Of a stretch of 33,395 nt of DNA, positions 8,313-16,837 are shown piece by piece. Within the stretch, counting starts at the first letter, position 1. Each line of letters begins with the position of its first letter. The notes below the pieces were generated by a model. It was not told where the DNA came from. It searched no databases and saw only the letters and a program-made list of their open reading frames with translations. The stretch spans positions 1 through 33,395 of the forward strand of contig CAXUEY010000064.1 in assembly GCA_964250225.1 (NCBI GenBank), written 5' to 3'. The stretch comes from Paraktedonobacter sp964250225. GTDB taxonomy: Bacteria; Chloroflexota; Ktedonobacteria; Ktedonobacterales; Ktedonobacteraceae. The position numbers and the translations under genes are program-made.

Positions 8313-9635
8313 TCAGTCTGCCATTTGCAGCAATGTTAGCTTGAGTTGCTCCTCAATAAGCGAACGATCAAAATCGGTGGATGCCTCCGCAAGCGCCGGA
8401 GTAGCAATAGCATGCGCCAGAGTTTTTAGAAAGAAGAGTGCGCGCTGTTGCTCGACGCTGGCAATCTCGGCAATGCGCTCCAGAGCGCGCAGAAGCCTGG
8501 TGACGACCCGCGCATCCTGCGAGGCATAGCGACCTATTTGAAGCAGCATTTGCGCGTATTCCTGGAATGAGCGGCATTCGACTACAAGCGCGCCTGAGTA
8601 GGTAGAGTAGAGAGGCGTAAAGGCTTGATGACGCACGATGTTTTCTAGCAAGACGCGCAGATAATCGATGCAGAGCACAGCGGTCGTTGGGTCGTTAACC
8701 GCAGGCGAGAGCGCGCGCAACGCGATATCTGTCAATTGGCGCACGCCAAAGCCAGCATCCTGCCAGATATCTCGTTCATTGGCAATACTCAGGCAGGCGT
8801 GAAGTTGCTTCTCAATCAGCGAACGGGCGGGTTCTTCCAGATTCCATACATCTGCAATAATCGTCTGGGTGGTCACGAAGCGGCCAGGGTAGGCTTTGAG
8901 GTGCAGGTGAAGTTGATGGCGGGTGACGACCTTTTTGAGACCTCCAACCGCGATGGTTTGTACATACCCTGGTCGTTGGGCATACAACGAGAGAGGACGG
9001 CTCTCTGTGCTCCATTGCTGAATGAGCCTCTCCCCATCAACAGTCAGATCCCGCTCCGCCAGAATGTCAGGATATGGGCGCTGAAGTGTATGCAACGTTT
9101 GCCAGGTAATGCGGGCTGCAATATTGGCAATCTGGATAGAATGGACGGTATGGCTAATAAAAAGCAGTAAGAATAACAGCCCGGCAAATAAGAGAAAGGC
9201 GGCGAGGCTGACTCCGAGAAAGGGGACAAATTCGCGGTGCGTCGGGGTTGCATTGCGTACATCAATCATAATGATCTGGCAATACGCAAAAATGCCCAGC
9301 AGAGCACCCGTGGTGACTTGATTGATTCGGTCGCTGAGCAGACCACGCAGGGCCCGTGGCGTAAACTGGCTAGAAATCAGCTGGAGCGTCACCAGCGTGA
9401 TGGAGAAGATCAGGGCGGTAATAGAGATCAGCACTCCTGAAGCAGTTGCAAGGACACTGCGTACGGCGTCTGGACTATCAAAAATAGGCGAGAATGCGTC
9501 GGGATAGAGAGCGTGATGATCGATAAAGAGGCAGAGGAACGCCAGAGCGGGTCCGAGGAGAAAGACCAGGCCCGGAATGAGCCAGAAGCCGCTGAGCAGA
9601 TCGCGCCAGTGGTGGCGTAGCGTGAGAGGGAGCAT
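8313..9635 (-). CDS. DUF2254 integral membrane protein
   Basis: The 440-aa protein has four predicted membrane helices in its N-terminal half (about residues 15-38, 60-90, 108-126 and 138-165), then a long soluble part. The segment SGVLISITALIFSITLVTLQLISSQFTPRAL is characteristic of DUF2254 (predicted membrane protein COG4325), as is the later DIALRALSPAVNDPTTA motif. Function is unknown. It starts 18 nt after the ClC gene stop on the same strand, so the two are probably co-transcribed and may act together in ion or envelope homeostasis (inference). Confidence 0.9.
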   Translation of the reverse strand: MLPLTLRHHWRDLLSGFWLIPGLVFLLGPALAFLCLFIDHHALYPDAFSPIFDSPDAVRSVLATASGVLISITALIFSITLVTLQLISSQFTPRALRGLLSDRINQVTTGALLGIFAYCQIIMIDVRNATPTHREFVPFLGVSLAAFLLFAGLLFLLLFISHTVHSIQIANIAARITWQTLHTLQRPYPDILAERDLTVDGERLIQQWSTESRPLSLYAQRPGYVQTIAVGGLKKVVTRHQLHLHLKAYPGRFVTTQTIIADVWNLEEPARSLIEKQLHACLSIANERDIWQDAGFGVRQLTDIALRALSPAVNDPTTAVLCIDYLRVLLENIVRHQAFTPLYSTYSGALVVECRSFQEYAQMLLQIGRYASQDARVVTRLLRALERIAEIASVEQQRALFFLKTLAHAIATPALAEASTDFDRSLIEEQLKLTLLQMAD

Positions 9636-9653
9636 GGGCTTTTTCTCTTTCTG

Positions 9654-10970
9654 TTACTCTGTAGCCAGTGGTGGCTGAGGCCGCAGGCGCGCGAAAAGAG
9701 CAAGGACAAGCGAATGCTGCTGGGCTTCACGCGTGGGAAGCAGAGGGATATTCACGGTGAGCAGAAAACTGATAATGATCGCGATGGCTATGATAGGTGC
9801 CAATCCTGGTTGAATGAGTGCGCTCACGATGAGCGCCATGCTCACAGGAATCTTCATGATGCTCACCGCCAACGCAGAAAGCACGCAGAGCATGCAGACT
9901 GCCAGCGGGATGGCCGGAAAAAGGAGGTAAATGGCCATGCCGATAGCTCCGCCAGCAAAGAACGCGGGGAAAATGCGTCCCCCCACAAAACCAGCGTTGA
10001 TACAGAGGCAGGTGGCGATAATTTTCATCAGCCCCAATAGCAGGAGCGAGAAAAACCCCATGCGGAGTCCTGTTTTCAACAGGGTTTCTAGTTGCTGCTC
10101 ACCAGAGAACAGGGTCAGGGGAAAGTGCATGGCGATGAGGCCAAAGACCACGCCGCCGATTACTCCTCTAATCACCGTATGGTGCTCCAGGGGGCGCATA
10201 AGATAGTGCAGTTCTCGAAACAGATAAATAAACACAAGGCCTGCCAGTGCGCCAACGATGCCCAGAGGAATAGCATAGAGCAGATATACGAAATGGAATC
10301 CAGGATAGGGAGGAAAAGTGTATTCACCTCCCAACGTACCCCCAGCAAGAAAGATAAAAAGACTATAGGTCATGATGCTCGCTATGATACCTGGAAAAAT
10401 CAAGAGATAAAAGCGAAGATCCTGGGTATGAGGAAGCTCCATTGCTAAAAATGCGCTGCCAAAGGGCGAATCAAAAAATGCGCCAAAGACCGCGCTCAGC
10501 GCTGTCAACGTCAGTGCGCGTGCTTGCTCGGCGGATCGCCTGAAGCGAACGGCCAGAAAAGAGCCGATGCCTGCCGCAAGATCGATGAAGGACGCCTCTG
10601 GTCCGACACTTGCTCCAACAGCAAGCGAGAAAAAAGCGGTGATGAGCGTGCCAGGAACTTTGCGAAAATCGATGTGCCCCTCTTGTCGTATCTCCTGCAA
10701 CAGATGAACTTCTCCGCGCGCGCGAAAAAACGCGGTACAGAGACCAACAAGCAGACCTCCTATACTCGTGACGCCAAAAATAAACCAGGGGTTTTCCGTG
10801 GCGCGCGTGATATTTAAAAGACCAGCAAGTGTCGTCCATAGCGCGATGGTTCCAAAACGCACACAGGTAAGAAAGGCGAACGCTGCTAGCCCAACAATCA
10901 GTCCTATGGGGATTGCCAGCAGCAGCAACTGATAAAAGCTCTTTTGTCGGAAGATACGCTCAGGGTCCAT
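9654..10970 (-). CDS. ClC-family chloride channel/antiporter
   Basis: The 438-aa protein has about ten hydrophobic segments and the ClC selectivity-filter motifs: GASVGPEAS near residues 119-127, where E125 aligns with the gating glutamate, and GGRIFPAFFAGGAIG in the C-terminal half (the GxFxP motif). It lacks C-terminal CBS domains, as is usual in bacterial members. ClC proteins move chloride either passively or in exchange for protons; which applies here cannot be told, because the second, proton glutamate was not identified with confidence. ATG 10970 has AGAGGA upstream. The preceding gene is a sulfatase (118 bp away, with a hairpin between them) and the following one is the DUF2254 protein. 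Confidence 0.9.
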   Translation of the reverse strand: MDPERIFRQKSFYQLLLLAIPIGLIVGLAAFAFLTCVRFGTIALWTTLAGLLNITRATENPWFIFGVTSIGGLLVGLCTAFFRARGEVHLLQEIRQEGHIDFRKVPGTLITAFFSLAVGASVGPEASFIDLAAGIGSFLAVRFRRSAEQARALTLTALSAVFGAFFDSPFGSAFLAMELPHTQDLRFYLLIFPGIIASIMTYSLFIFLAGGTLGGEYTFPPYPGFHFVYLLYAIPLGIVGALAGLVFIYLFRELHYLMRPLEHHTVIRGVIGGVVFGLIAMHFPLTLFSGEQQLETLLKTGLRMGFFSLLLLGLMKIIATCLCINAGFVGGRIFPAFFAGGAIGMAIYLLFPAIPLAVCMLCVLSALAVSIMKIPVSMALIVSALIQPGLAPIIAIAIIISFLLTVNIPLLPTREAQQHSLVLALFARLRPQPPLATE

Positions 10971-10993
10971 CGGTTTTTTCCTCTCGTATCAGA

Positions 10994-11032
10994 CACAGAT
11001 TGGTTCAATCACAGGGAGAGAGCCAATCTGTG
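10994..11032. repeat. 10-bp inverted repeat between sulfatase and ClC genes
   Basis: CACAGATTGG (10994-11003) and CCAATCTGTG (11023-11032) are perfect inverted copies with a 19-nt spacer. There is no T run on either strand. It sits in the probable leader of the ClC gene and could be an operator or a processing/attenuation hairpin. Confidence 0.45.
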
Positions 11033-11088
11033 CCTCGCCCATTGAGCGTTCGCACTCTCATGCAAGAGAGCAAAAACTCACGGGTCTA

Positions 11089-13431
11089 CTAGTCACGAGC
11101 ATACATTGCTTGAAGCTCTTTTTCCAGATTGCGGAACTTCACCTCGCTCACATCCACAATCACTTGCTTAATGGTGCCCCCACTGAAAGGAAAGGGCGAC
11201 TCATAATCGCTGGATACGGGCTGGCCGCTATCACGCCCAATGTTCAATCCTTCGCCCCCAAGCGTGAATTTGCCGGGCTGCGTCTTGATCTTCTGTTCCG
11301 CGACATTCTGGTCGTTGATATAGAGGGCAGCCAACCCTACTGGATTCTCTCCGACCATGCCTTCCATACGGAAGCGGGCACCCAGGATACACCGACCTGT
11401 CGGAACCTCAATGCTTGAGACAAGCTTTTGTTCCGTCTCTCCAAGCCAGTTGTAGATGTAATGCAGTTTCCGATCTTTGATATAGAGCGTGTGACCACCA
11501 AAGCGTCCACCATGCGAGAAGAGAACTCCCTGCGCGTCTGGTGAGTCAAGCGTCACTTCAGCCGCAATATTGTAGGAGCGCCCACGCACACTTACCGCCA
11601 CTGCTTCAGGCACCTCTGAACAGTTGGGATAATACACATAGCGATCACGAGGAGGCGCTATTTGTGGGCGAGCCATCGTGAGAACATCGACCGCTGGACG
11701 ATCCTCCAGCGGCAAACCGTTGTACTTGCCTGCTTCAACAAACCAGAGTTCTTTGAGTTCTTCCAGCTTCTCAGGATACTTGTCGGCCACATTCTGGCAT
11801 TGGTTGCGATCTTCCTCTAAATTGAACAGCTCCCAGCGATCCTGTGTGAAATGGCCCCAGTTGGAAGGGCAGGGAGGATGGATGGTGCTTGCATGCCAGC
11901 CATCGTGCCAGATGCCTCGCGTCCCAAGCATACAATAGAACTGGGTTAATCGAGGGGGAGCCGCTTTAGGGTCATCGAAAGTCGCCCGAAAACTCGCACC
12001 CTCAAGCGGACGTTGCGTATATCCTTTCAGCGCTTCAGGAGGGGTAATCCCCAGGCAGTCATAGAGCGTCGGCACGATGTCGATGGCATGAATGTACTGG
12101 TGGCGAATCTCTCCACGCGCTTTGATCCCTTTTGGCCAGCAAATGATAAAGGGGTCAGCCGTCCCGCCCTCGTAGTTGGAATAGCGCTTGTAGTATTTAA
12201 AAGGCGTACAGAAACCTAGCGCCCAGCCATTCGGGTAGTGATTATAGGTCAATTCGCTTCCCAACACCTCCAGATACTTCATGTTCTCTTCCAGGCTATC
12301 GGGTACCCCGTTAAAAAACTTATTCTCATTCACCGAACCACGGGGGCCGCCTTCGCCACTGGCACCGTTATCGGAGAGGACCACAATAATCGTATTTTCA
12401 CGTTGCCCTGATTCTTCCAGGTAGTCCAGCAAACGCCCAATCTGCTGATCGGTGTAACTGGTAAATCCCGCGTAAACCTCCGCCATGCGGCAGAAGAGGC
12501 GTTTTTCGTCTTCTGAGAGAGAATCCCAGGGTGGCACAATATCGTTTTCCGTCCAGGGCTTGCCATCCGCGCTTCTGACATCGGCATATGGGTTGAGCGG
12601 GGGCAACTCTATGGTTTGTGGCACCAGCCCCATGCGCTTCTGGTTGGCAAGTACCAGTTGGCGGTAGGCTTCATATCCCATATCAAAGCGGCCTTTGTAC
12701 TTATCGGCCCACTCTTTGAAAACCTGGTGCGGCGCGTGGGCAGCTCCAGGACAAAAGTACATCAGCCAGGGCTTATTTGGCGCGATCACTTTTGAGTCGC
12801 GAATAAAGCCCAGAGCCTGCGTGGCGAGATCCTCGCTTAGATGGTATCCCTCTTTGGGTGTTGCGGGTGGATCGATCTGATGATTATCTTCGACCAGGTC
12901 AGGATACCACTGGTCCGTTTCGCCACCCATAAATCCATAGAAACGCTCAAAGCCGCGTCCCAGGGGCCAGTGACTCCTGGTGGCCGCCACATTGCTCTCC
13001 TCTTCGGGCGTCAGATGCCATTTCCCGACGACATAGGTATTCCAACCGCGCTCTTCTAAGACTTCGGAAATAAAGCCATTCTCAGGCGGTATGCGACCAT
13101 TAGAGTTGGGAAAGCCAGTGGTGCCTTCGGTAATGACAGCCATGCCATTGCTCGTGGCGTTGCGCCCGGTCATCAGGCACGAGCGTGTTGGTGAACAGAG
13201 TGCAGTTGTGTGGAACTGCGTGTAGCGCAATCCCTGATCGGAGAGGCGCTGCATATTGGGCGTCTCAATCAGTCCGCCGAATGTTTCAAACGCTCCAAAA
13301 CCAACATCATCCCACACAATGTAGAGCACATTTGGTGCCCCCTCCGGTGCTTTGGGTTGCTCATAGGGTTCCCAATCGGGAATTGAATCGCGAATATCGA
13401 GGCTAATTTTGCCTTTAAACGGTTTGGTCAT
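11089..13431 (-). CDS. Type I sulfatase (arylsulfatase-like)
   Basis: The 780-aa alkaline-phosphatase-superfamily sulfatase has metal ligands near the N-terminus (WDDVGFG, D41-D42), the signature CSPTR with C79 as the residue converted to formylglycine, the downstream TGR, and a second metal site LSDNGASGEGG. It hydrolyses sulfate esters. Residues after about 600 form a beta-rich accessory domain (jelly-roll-like, inferred), which accounts for the length. No signal peptide is visible, so the enzyme appears cytoplasmic unless the start is wrong. ATG 13431 has GAGAGGAAAGAG upstream. The activating formylglycine-generating enzyme is encoded just before it on the same strand, a direct functional link. 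Substrate unknown. Confidence 0.95.
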   Translation of the reverse strand: MTKPFKGKISLDIRDSIPDWEPYEQPKAPEGAPNVLYIVWDDVGFGAFETFGGLIETPNMQRLSDQGLRYTQFHTTALCSPTRSCLMTGRNATSNGMAVITEGTTGFPNSNGRIPPENGFISEVLEERGWNTYVVGKWHLTPEEESNVAATRSHWPLGRGFERFYGFMGGETDQWYPDLVEDNHQIDPPATPKEGYHLSEDLATQALGFIRDSKVIAPNKPWLMYFCPGAAHAPHQVFKEWADKYKGRFDMGYEAYRQLVLANQKRMGLVPQTIELPPLNPYADVRSADGKPWTENDIVPPWDSLSEDEKRLFCRMAEVYAGFTSYTDQQIGRLLDYLEESGQRENTIIVVLSDNGASGEGGPRGSVNENKFFNGVPDSLEENMKYLEVLGSELTYNHYPNGWALGFCTPFKYYKRYSNYEGGTADPFIICWPKGIKARGEIRHQYIHAIDIVPTLYDCLGITPPEALKGYTQRPLEGASFRATFDDPKAAPPRLTQFYCMLGTRGIWHDGWHASTIHPPCPSNWGHFTQDRWELFNLEEDRNQCQNVADKYPEKLEELKELWFVEAGKYNGLPLEDRPAVDVLTMARPQIAPPRDRYVYYPNCSEVPEAVAVSVRGRSYNIAAEVTLDSPDAQGVLFSHGGRFGGHTLYIKDRKLHYIYNWLGETEQKLVSSIEVPTGRCILGARFRMEGMVGENPVGLAALYINDQNVAEQKIKTQPGKFTLGGEGLNIGRDSGQPVSSDYESPFPFSGGTIKQVIVDVSEVKFRNLEKELQAMYARD

Positions 13432-13583
13432 TCTCTTTCCTCTCTAGTAGAAGATTGTTGCTGCTTTCAGTATAGAAAGTGCTGCCAAGAATAGCCTGGA
13501 GCTGTTTTTATGTATTTGTTTGCTTTTCTTTGATGACGACAGGTGTTACAGTATTTCAGCAGATGCGCCCTCGGTTTTAGGGA

Positions 13584-14582
13584 TCAATGGGGGATAGGGA
13601 TCACACAACGAAAGCCAATATGGCAGGTTGAGGTATCGACTGTTTCGGGAATACGGGCCGCTGGACGATAGCGCTGGCAATAATTGGGCGCACAGAGGAA
13701 AGAACCTCCTTTGAGCGTTTTTCTGGGAAGATGCGTGGTTGGTTGAGCAGAATCAAAATTCTGTTCTTGCAGTGCTCCTGTAGAATGAGTCGTCATGCAG
13801 CACGCCTTATGGGTCTGTTGTGAACGATGATCCTGGTACCGGTCAGCAGTCCATTCCCACACGTTTCCGACCATATCATATAAGCCATAGCCGTTGGGTG
13901 GGAACGACCCTACGGGCGTGGTTCCCGGCTTGCCATCGGGACGCAGGTTTTGCCAGGGAAACTCTCCCTGCCAGAAATTCGCCAACCGTTTGCCCGCGGG
14001 CGTCAATTCGTTGCCCCAGCTATAGGCGGCTCCCTCCAGTCCGCCACGCGCGGCCCGCTCCCATTGCGCCTCAGTTGGCAAGGATTTGCCTGCCCAGGCG
14101 GCGTAAGCCTCGGCATCTTCATACGCCACATGGACCACTGGATGCTGCCCACGCCCTTTCAGAGAACTTCCGCGCCCCTCCGGATTCTGCCAATTCGCGC
14201 CGGGCACATAGGCCCACCAGTTGCCCGGATTGCGTAGATCGACGCGCTGAGGAGGCTGGTGAAACACCGCTGAACCAGGTACGAGCAGTTCTGGCAAGGC
14301 CTCTGGATAGTCCTGAGGGTTTGGCATCCGTTCTGCTACGGTCACATAGGCGGTCTCTTCAACAAAGTGCTGAAACTGCGCGTTAGTCACGGCATACGCG
14401 TCTATCCAGAAACCATCTACCGTCACCATATGTGCCGGCGCTTCTTCCGGGTAATGATGATCTGATCCCATCAGAAAGGTCCCCCCCGGTATCCAAACCA
14501 TATTGGGTGCGGGTGGTTGGCTGCATAGAGGCGGTGTACTCTGGGTAGCGGATGTTGCTTTTCTAGATGATTCCTGAGGCAT
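13584..14582 (-). CDS. Formylglycine-generating enzyme (FGE/SUMF1 type)
   Basis: The 332-aa protein oxidises the cysteine of the sulfatase CxPxR motif to formylglycine. It starts the FGE-sulfatase fold with MVWIPGGTFLMGSD, contains LPTEAQWERAARGG and GNVWEWTAD, and ends with KGGSFLCAPNYCQRYRPAAR. The two cysteines of that segment (C297 and C302 from this start) align with the copper-binding pair of characterised aerobic FGEs, so it is probably a true FGE rather than an EgtB- or PvdO-like relative. The start ATG 14582 is favoured over a longer frame (14624) because AGAGAGGAAGG lies 5 nt upstream and the longer frame would overlap the DUF202 gene. The sulfatase lies 152 bp downstream. Confidence 0.95.
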   Translation of the reverse strand: MPQESSRKATSATQSTPPLCSQPPAPNMVWIPGGTFLMGSDHHYPEEAPAHMVTVDGFWIDAYAVTNAQFQHFVEETAYVTVAERMPNPQDYPEALPELLVPGSAVFHQPPQRVDLRNPGNWWAYVPGANWQNPEGRGSSLKGRGQHPVVHVAYEDAEAYAAWAGKSLPTEAQWERAARGGLEGAAYSWGNELTPAGKRLANFWQGEFPWQNLRPDGKPGTTPVGSFPPNGYGLYDMVGNVWEWTADRYQDHRSQQTHKACCMTTHSTGALQEQNFDSAQPTTHLPRKTLKGGSFLCAPNYCQRYRPAARIPETVDTSTCHIGFRCVIPIPH

Positions 14583-14620
14583 TGGGCCTTCCTCTCTTTG
14601 GATGCATAGGGCCATAGTTT

Positions 14621-15034
14621 TCAATAAATAGTGAGAAATAGGTATGCGGCGAGCAGTAAACCAATGCTCCCTGCCAGAATCGTGAGCACAAGCATAAAAG
14701 CGTTTTTAGGAGAGAATTGCGCGGTGTCAATAGCCTGACCCACGTGGCGGAAATGTCCCCACGCAGCCGCGATCACGCCCACCCCCAACAGAATGAGAGC
14801 AATTCCTATAAAGGATGAAAAATGCTCTGAAGACTCTGTTAACGTTTTTGTTTTAATACCCAACTCACGCAAAAATAAGCCGAAGCGCGCCACGACGAAG
14901 CCAAAGGTAATGGTCGCCAGCCCGGTACGAACCCAGGCCAGAAAGGTGCGCTCATTGGCCAGGTGATCAGCTACATTTTTATGCGCCAGATGGGGTTGAT
15001 TCTGCTCCGATCTGTGCTGTTCATTTGTTCCCAT
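14621..15034 (-). CDS. DUF202 (YidH-like) membrane protein
   Basis: The protein of about 137 aa carries the DUF202 signature LANERTFLAWVRTGLATITFGFV and three membrane helices, typical of YidH-type proteins. Function is not established. The start is uncertain: ATG 15034 is used, while an in-frame GTG at 15058 would add eight residues; neither has a clear ribosome site. It precedes the FGE gene by 38 bp on the same strand and is probably co-transcribed with it. A large inverted repeat with AT-rich direct repeats lies immediately upstream. Confidence 0.88.
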   Translation of the reverse strand: MGTNEQHRSEQNQPHLAHKNVADHLANERTFLAWVRTGLATITFGFVVARFGLFLRELGIKTKTLTESSEHFSSFIGIALILLGVGVIAAAWGHFRHVGQAIDTAQFSPKNAFMLVLTILAGSIGLLLAAYLFLTIY

Positions 15035-15057
15035 GTTCGTTTTATGTGCCCTATCCA

Positions 15058-15109
15058 CTATATACGCAAATACTCATATTTTACTCCTAATACGAAAATA
15101 CGTATATAG
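15058..15109. promoter_or_regulatory. Inverted repeat with nested direct repeats upstream of DUF202 gene
   Basis: CTATATACG (15058-15066) and CGTATATAG (15101-15109) are perfect 9-bp inverted copies. Inside, CGCAAATAC (15065-15073) and CGAAAATAC (15093-15101) are near-identical direct repeats 28 bp apart, close to an integral number of helical turns. This looks like a binding site for a regulator controlling the DUF202-FGE-sulfatase series. The remainder of 15110-15385 holds no gene that I can support; the dcd promoter is at its right end. Confidence 0.45.
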
Positions 15110-15337
15110 CAGGTGATTCTAAATCGGAGTATATTGAATGGGAAGAGTACTACGGTCAAAACATACCTGAATCTATCGGAGATATATCCCTTTTTTAGTA
15201 TGCAGAAGCAAGCAAAGTCAGCAAAAGTGCCAATACTAGCTCCTCTCAAGGTGCAGCGCTGCTGACTCTTTTTCTGCTGGGGATCATTCTGGCACAAGCC
15301 CACAATGGTGCTCTAGACTTTGCCCAACAAAAGCCGC

Positions 15338-15343
15338 TATAAT
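15338..15343 (+). promoter_or_regulatory. -10 element for dcd-tmk
   Basis: A consensus TATAAT lies 43 bp before the dcd start. The -35 is weak (around 15314-15320). It is the only recognisable promoter element for the two-gene dcd-tmk unit. Confidence 0.4.
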
Positions 15344-15385
15344 ACGTGAGCACACAACAATCACCTGGAGGAGAACGCCACAGGC

Positions 15386-15979
15386 ATGTTACTTTCGGAC
15401 AAACGTATTGTCGAGGAGTTGCACAAGGGCACGATTGTCATCGAGCCATTTGATGAACGTCAACTCGGCACCAATTCGTATGATTGTCGGCTTGGTGAGT
15501 GGTATTACCAGGGCGACGCGAATATCGAGGTCATGCACCTGGATAACCCTGAGGAGATCCGCAGCTACTGGGGCCAGCCGCGCCAGGCGAAGCAGGGCAA
15601 GATTGCGATCCGCCCCGGCACGACGATCCTGGCCCACACGCTGGAGGTGATCGGCGGGCGCGACGGCTGCCTGGGTAAGATGTATTCGCGCAGCACCGTA
15701 GCGCGTTCGGGCCTCTCAGTCTGTCGTTGCGCGGGCGTCGGCGACGTTGGCTATATCAGTCGTTGGACGATGGAGATCAGCAATCACACGCAGACCACGA
15801 TCTGGGTGCCGGTGGGCTTCCGCATCTGCCAGATTACCTTTGAATACGTGGGTGAGACGCTCAAAGAGTATCACGGCAAATACGGGAAGGCCGAACACAC
15901 CTGGACGCCAGAGGATATGCTGCCCAAACCCTATTTTGACTGGGATTACGATCTCTACCGCACGGATCGGGGGAAGTAG
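15386..15979 (+). CDS. dcd: dCTP deaminase family protein
   Basis: The 197-aa protein is close to the usual length of Dcd (about 190). It begins MLLSDKRIVEEL like family members, contains the nucleotide-binding block SRSTVARSGL (S101, R102, S103, R107), and has the catalytic glutamate in WTMEISNH (E130). Dcd deaminates dCTP to dUTP, the first step towards dTMP; bifunctional relatives also hydrolyse dUTP, and the sequence alone does not exclude that here. GGAGGAG lies 12 nt before ATG 15386. Its stop is 6 nt from the thymidylate kinase start, and both act in dTTP synthesis, so they form an operon. Confidence 0.92.
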   Translation: MLLSDKRIVEELHKGTIVIEPFDERQLGTNSYDCRLGEWYYQGDANIEVMHLDNPEEIRSYWGQPRQAKQGKIAIRPGTTILAHTLEVIGGRDGCLGKMYSRSTVARSGLSVCRCAGVGDVGYISRWTMEISNHTQTTIWVPVGFRICQITFEYVGETLKEYHGKYGKAEHTWTPEDMLPKPYFDWDYDLYRTDRGK

Positions 15980-15985
15980 CGCAAT

Positions 15986-16642
15986 ATGAGCACATCCCCA
16001 ACACCTCGTGGCAAACTGATCTCCTTTGAAGGACTGGATGGCGCGGGCAAGACCACGCAGATTGAACTGCTCACGCGCTGGCTCGACGCGCGCGGCGTGA
16101 CCTATATCCGCACTCGCGAGCCTGGTGGCACTCCCCTGGGCCTGGAAATCCGGCGTCTACTGCTGGAGCACCCCGAACTGGAGATGGTGCCCCTGGCCGA
16201 GGCATTTCTCTTCCAGGCCGACCGCGCCCAGCATTTCAGCAAACTGGTGCTGCCCGCGCTGGAGTCTGGCACATTGGTCATCACTGATCGCTGTCTCGAT
16301 GCCAGTATCGCGTACCAGGGCTTTGCGCGCAACGTCGGCCCCGAACTCGTAACCCAGCTCTCGGTGATCGCAACGGGGGGACATTTGCCCGATCTCACCA
16401 TCCTGCTCGATCTCGACCCAGGGCAGGTGCAGCAGCGTATCGATCCTGCCAATGACCAGAGCGGTCAGCGCGCGGCCCCCTCACACTTCGATAGCGAGGC
16501 CGAGGTCTTCCATTACCGCGTGCGCCAGGGTTTTCGGTTGATCGCCCGCGCCCATCCCTCACGCGTCCATGTTATAGACGCCTCACGCGCGGTTGAAGAG
16601 ATTCATCGCGAGATCGTTGACCTGGTTGAGCCATTGGTGTAG
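15986..16642 (+). CDS. tmk: Thymidylate kinase
   Basis: The 218-aa protein phosphorylates dTMP to dTDP. The P-loop GLDGAGKT lies at residues 16-23, followed by the substrate motif TREPGGTPLG and the Asp-Arg motif TDRCLDASIAYQG (DRY-type position, with Cys instead of Tyr). A LID-like region follows, with a short insertion (NDQSGQRAAPSHFDSEAE). A GGGGGAAG ribosome site overlaps the end of dcd. A rho-independent terminator lies just past the stop. Confidence 0.96.
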   Translation: MSTSPTPRGKLISFEGLDGAGKTTQIELLTRWLDARGVTYIRTREPGGTPLGLEIRRLLLEHPELEMVPLAEAFLFQADRAQHFSKLVLPALESGTLVITDRCLDASIAYQGFARNVGPELVTQLSVIATGGHLPDLTILLDLDPGQVQQRIDPANDQSGQRAAPSHFDSEAEVFHYRVRQGFRLIARAHPSRVHVIDASRAVEEIHREIVDLVEPLV

Positions 16643-16657
16643 ATACACTACAACCCG

Positions 16658-16692
16658 GAGAGTCAAGAGGAAAAGCCTGACTCTCTGTTTTT
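16658..16692 (+). terminator. Rho-independent terminator after tmk
   Basis: GAGAGTCA (16658-16665) pairs with TGACTCTC (16678-16685), an 8-bp perfect stem with a 12-nt loop, followed by TGTTTTT. Confidence 0.85.
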
Positions 16693-16837
16693 GTAACCTT
16701 GCGTATGCTAGTAGCGTATTAATTGATATCAAAGCATTGTTCGCATTGATTCAGGAGGAACGTTCTAGCAAATGCGAGCGTTCTACCAATAGAGCATGTG
16801 GCCTATCCAGGCCATGTTGAAGCGGAAGGAGAAACCA

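Noticed and set aside
16723..16732. TTGATATCAA palindrome upstream of the P450 gene as an operator
   Set aside because: A 10-bp AT-rich palindrome alone is common by chance, and no promoter elements frame it convincingly.
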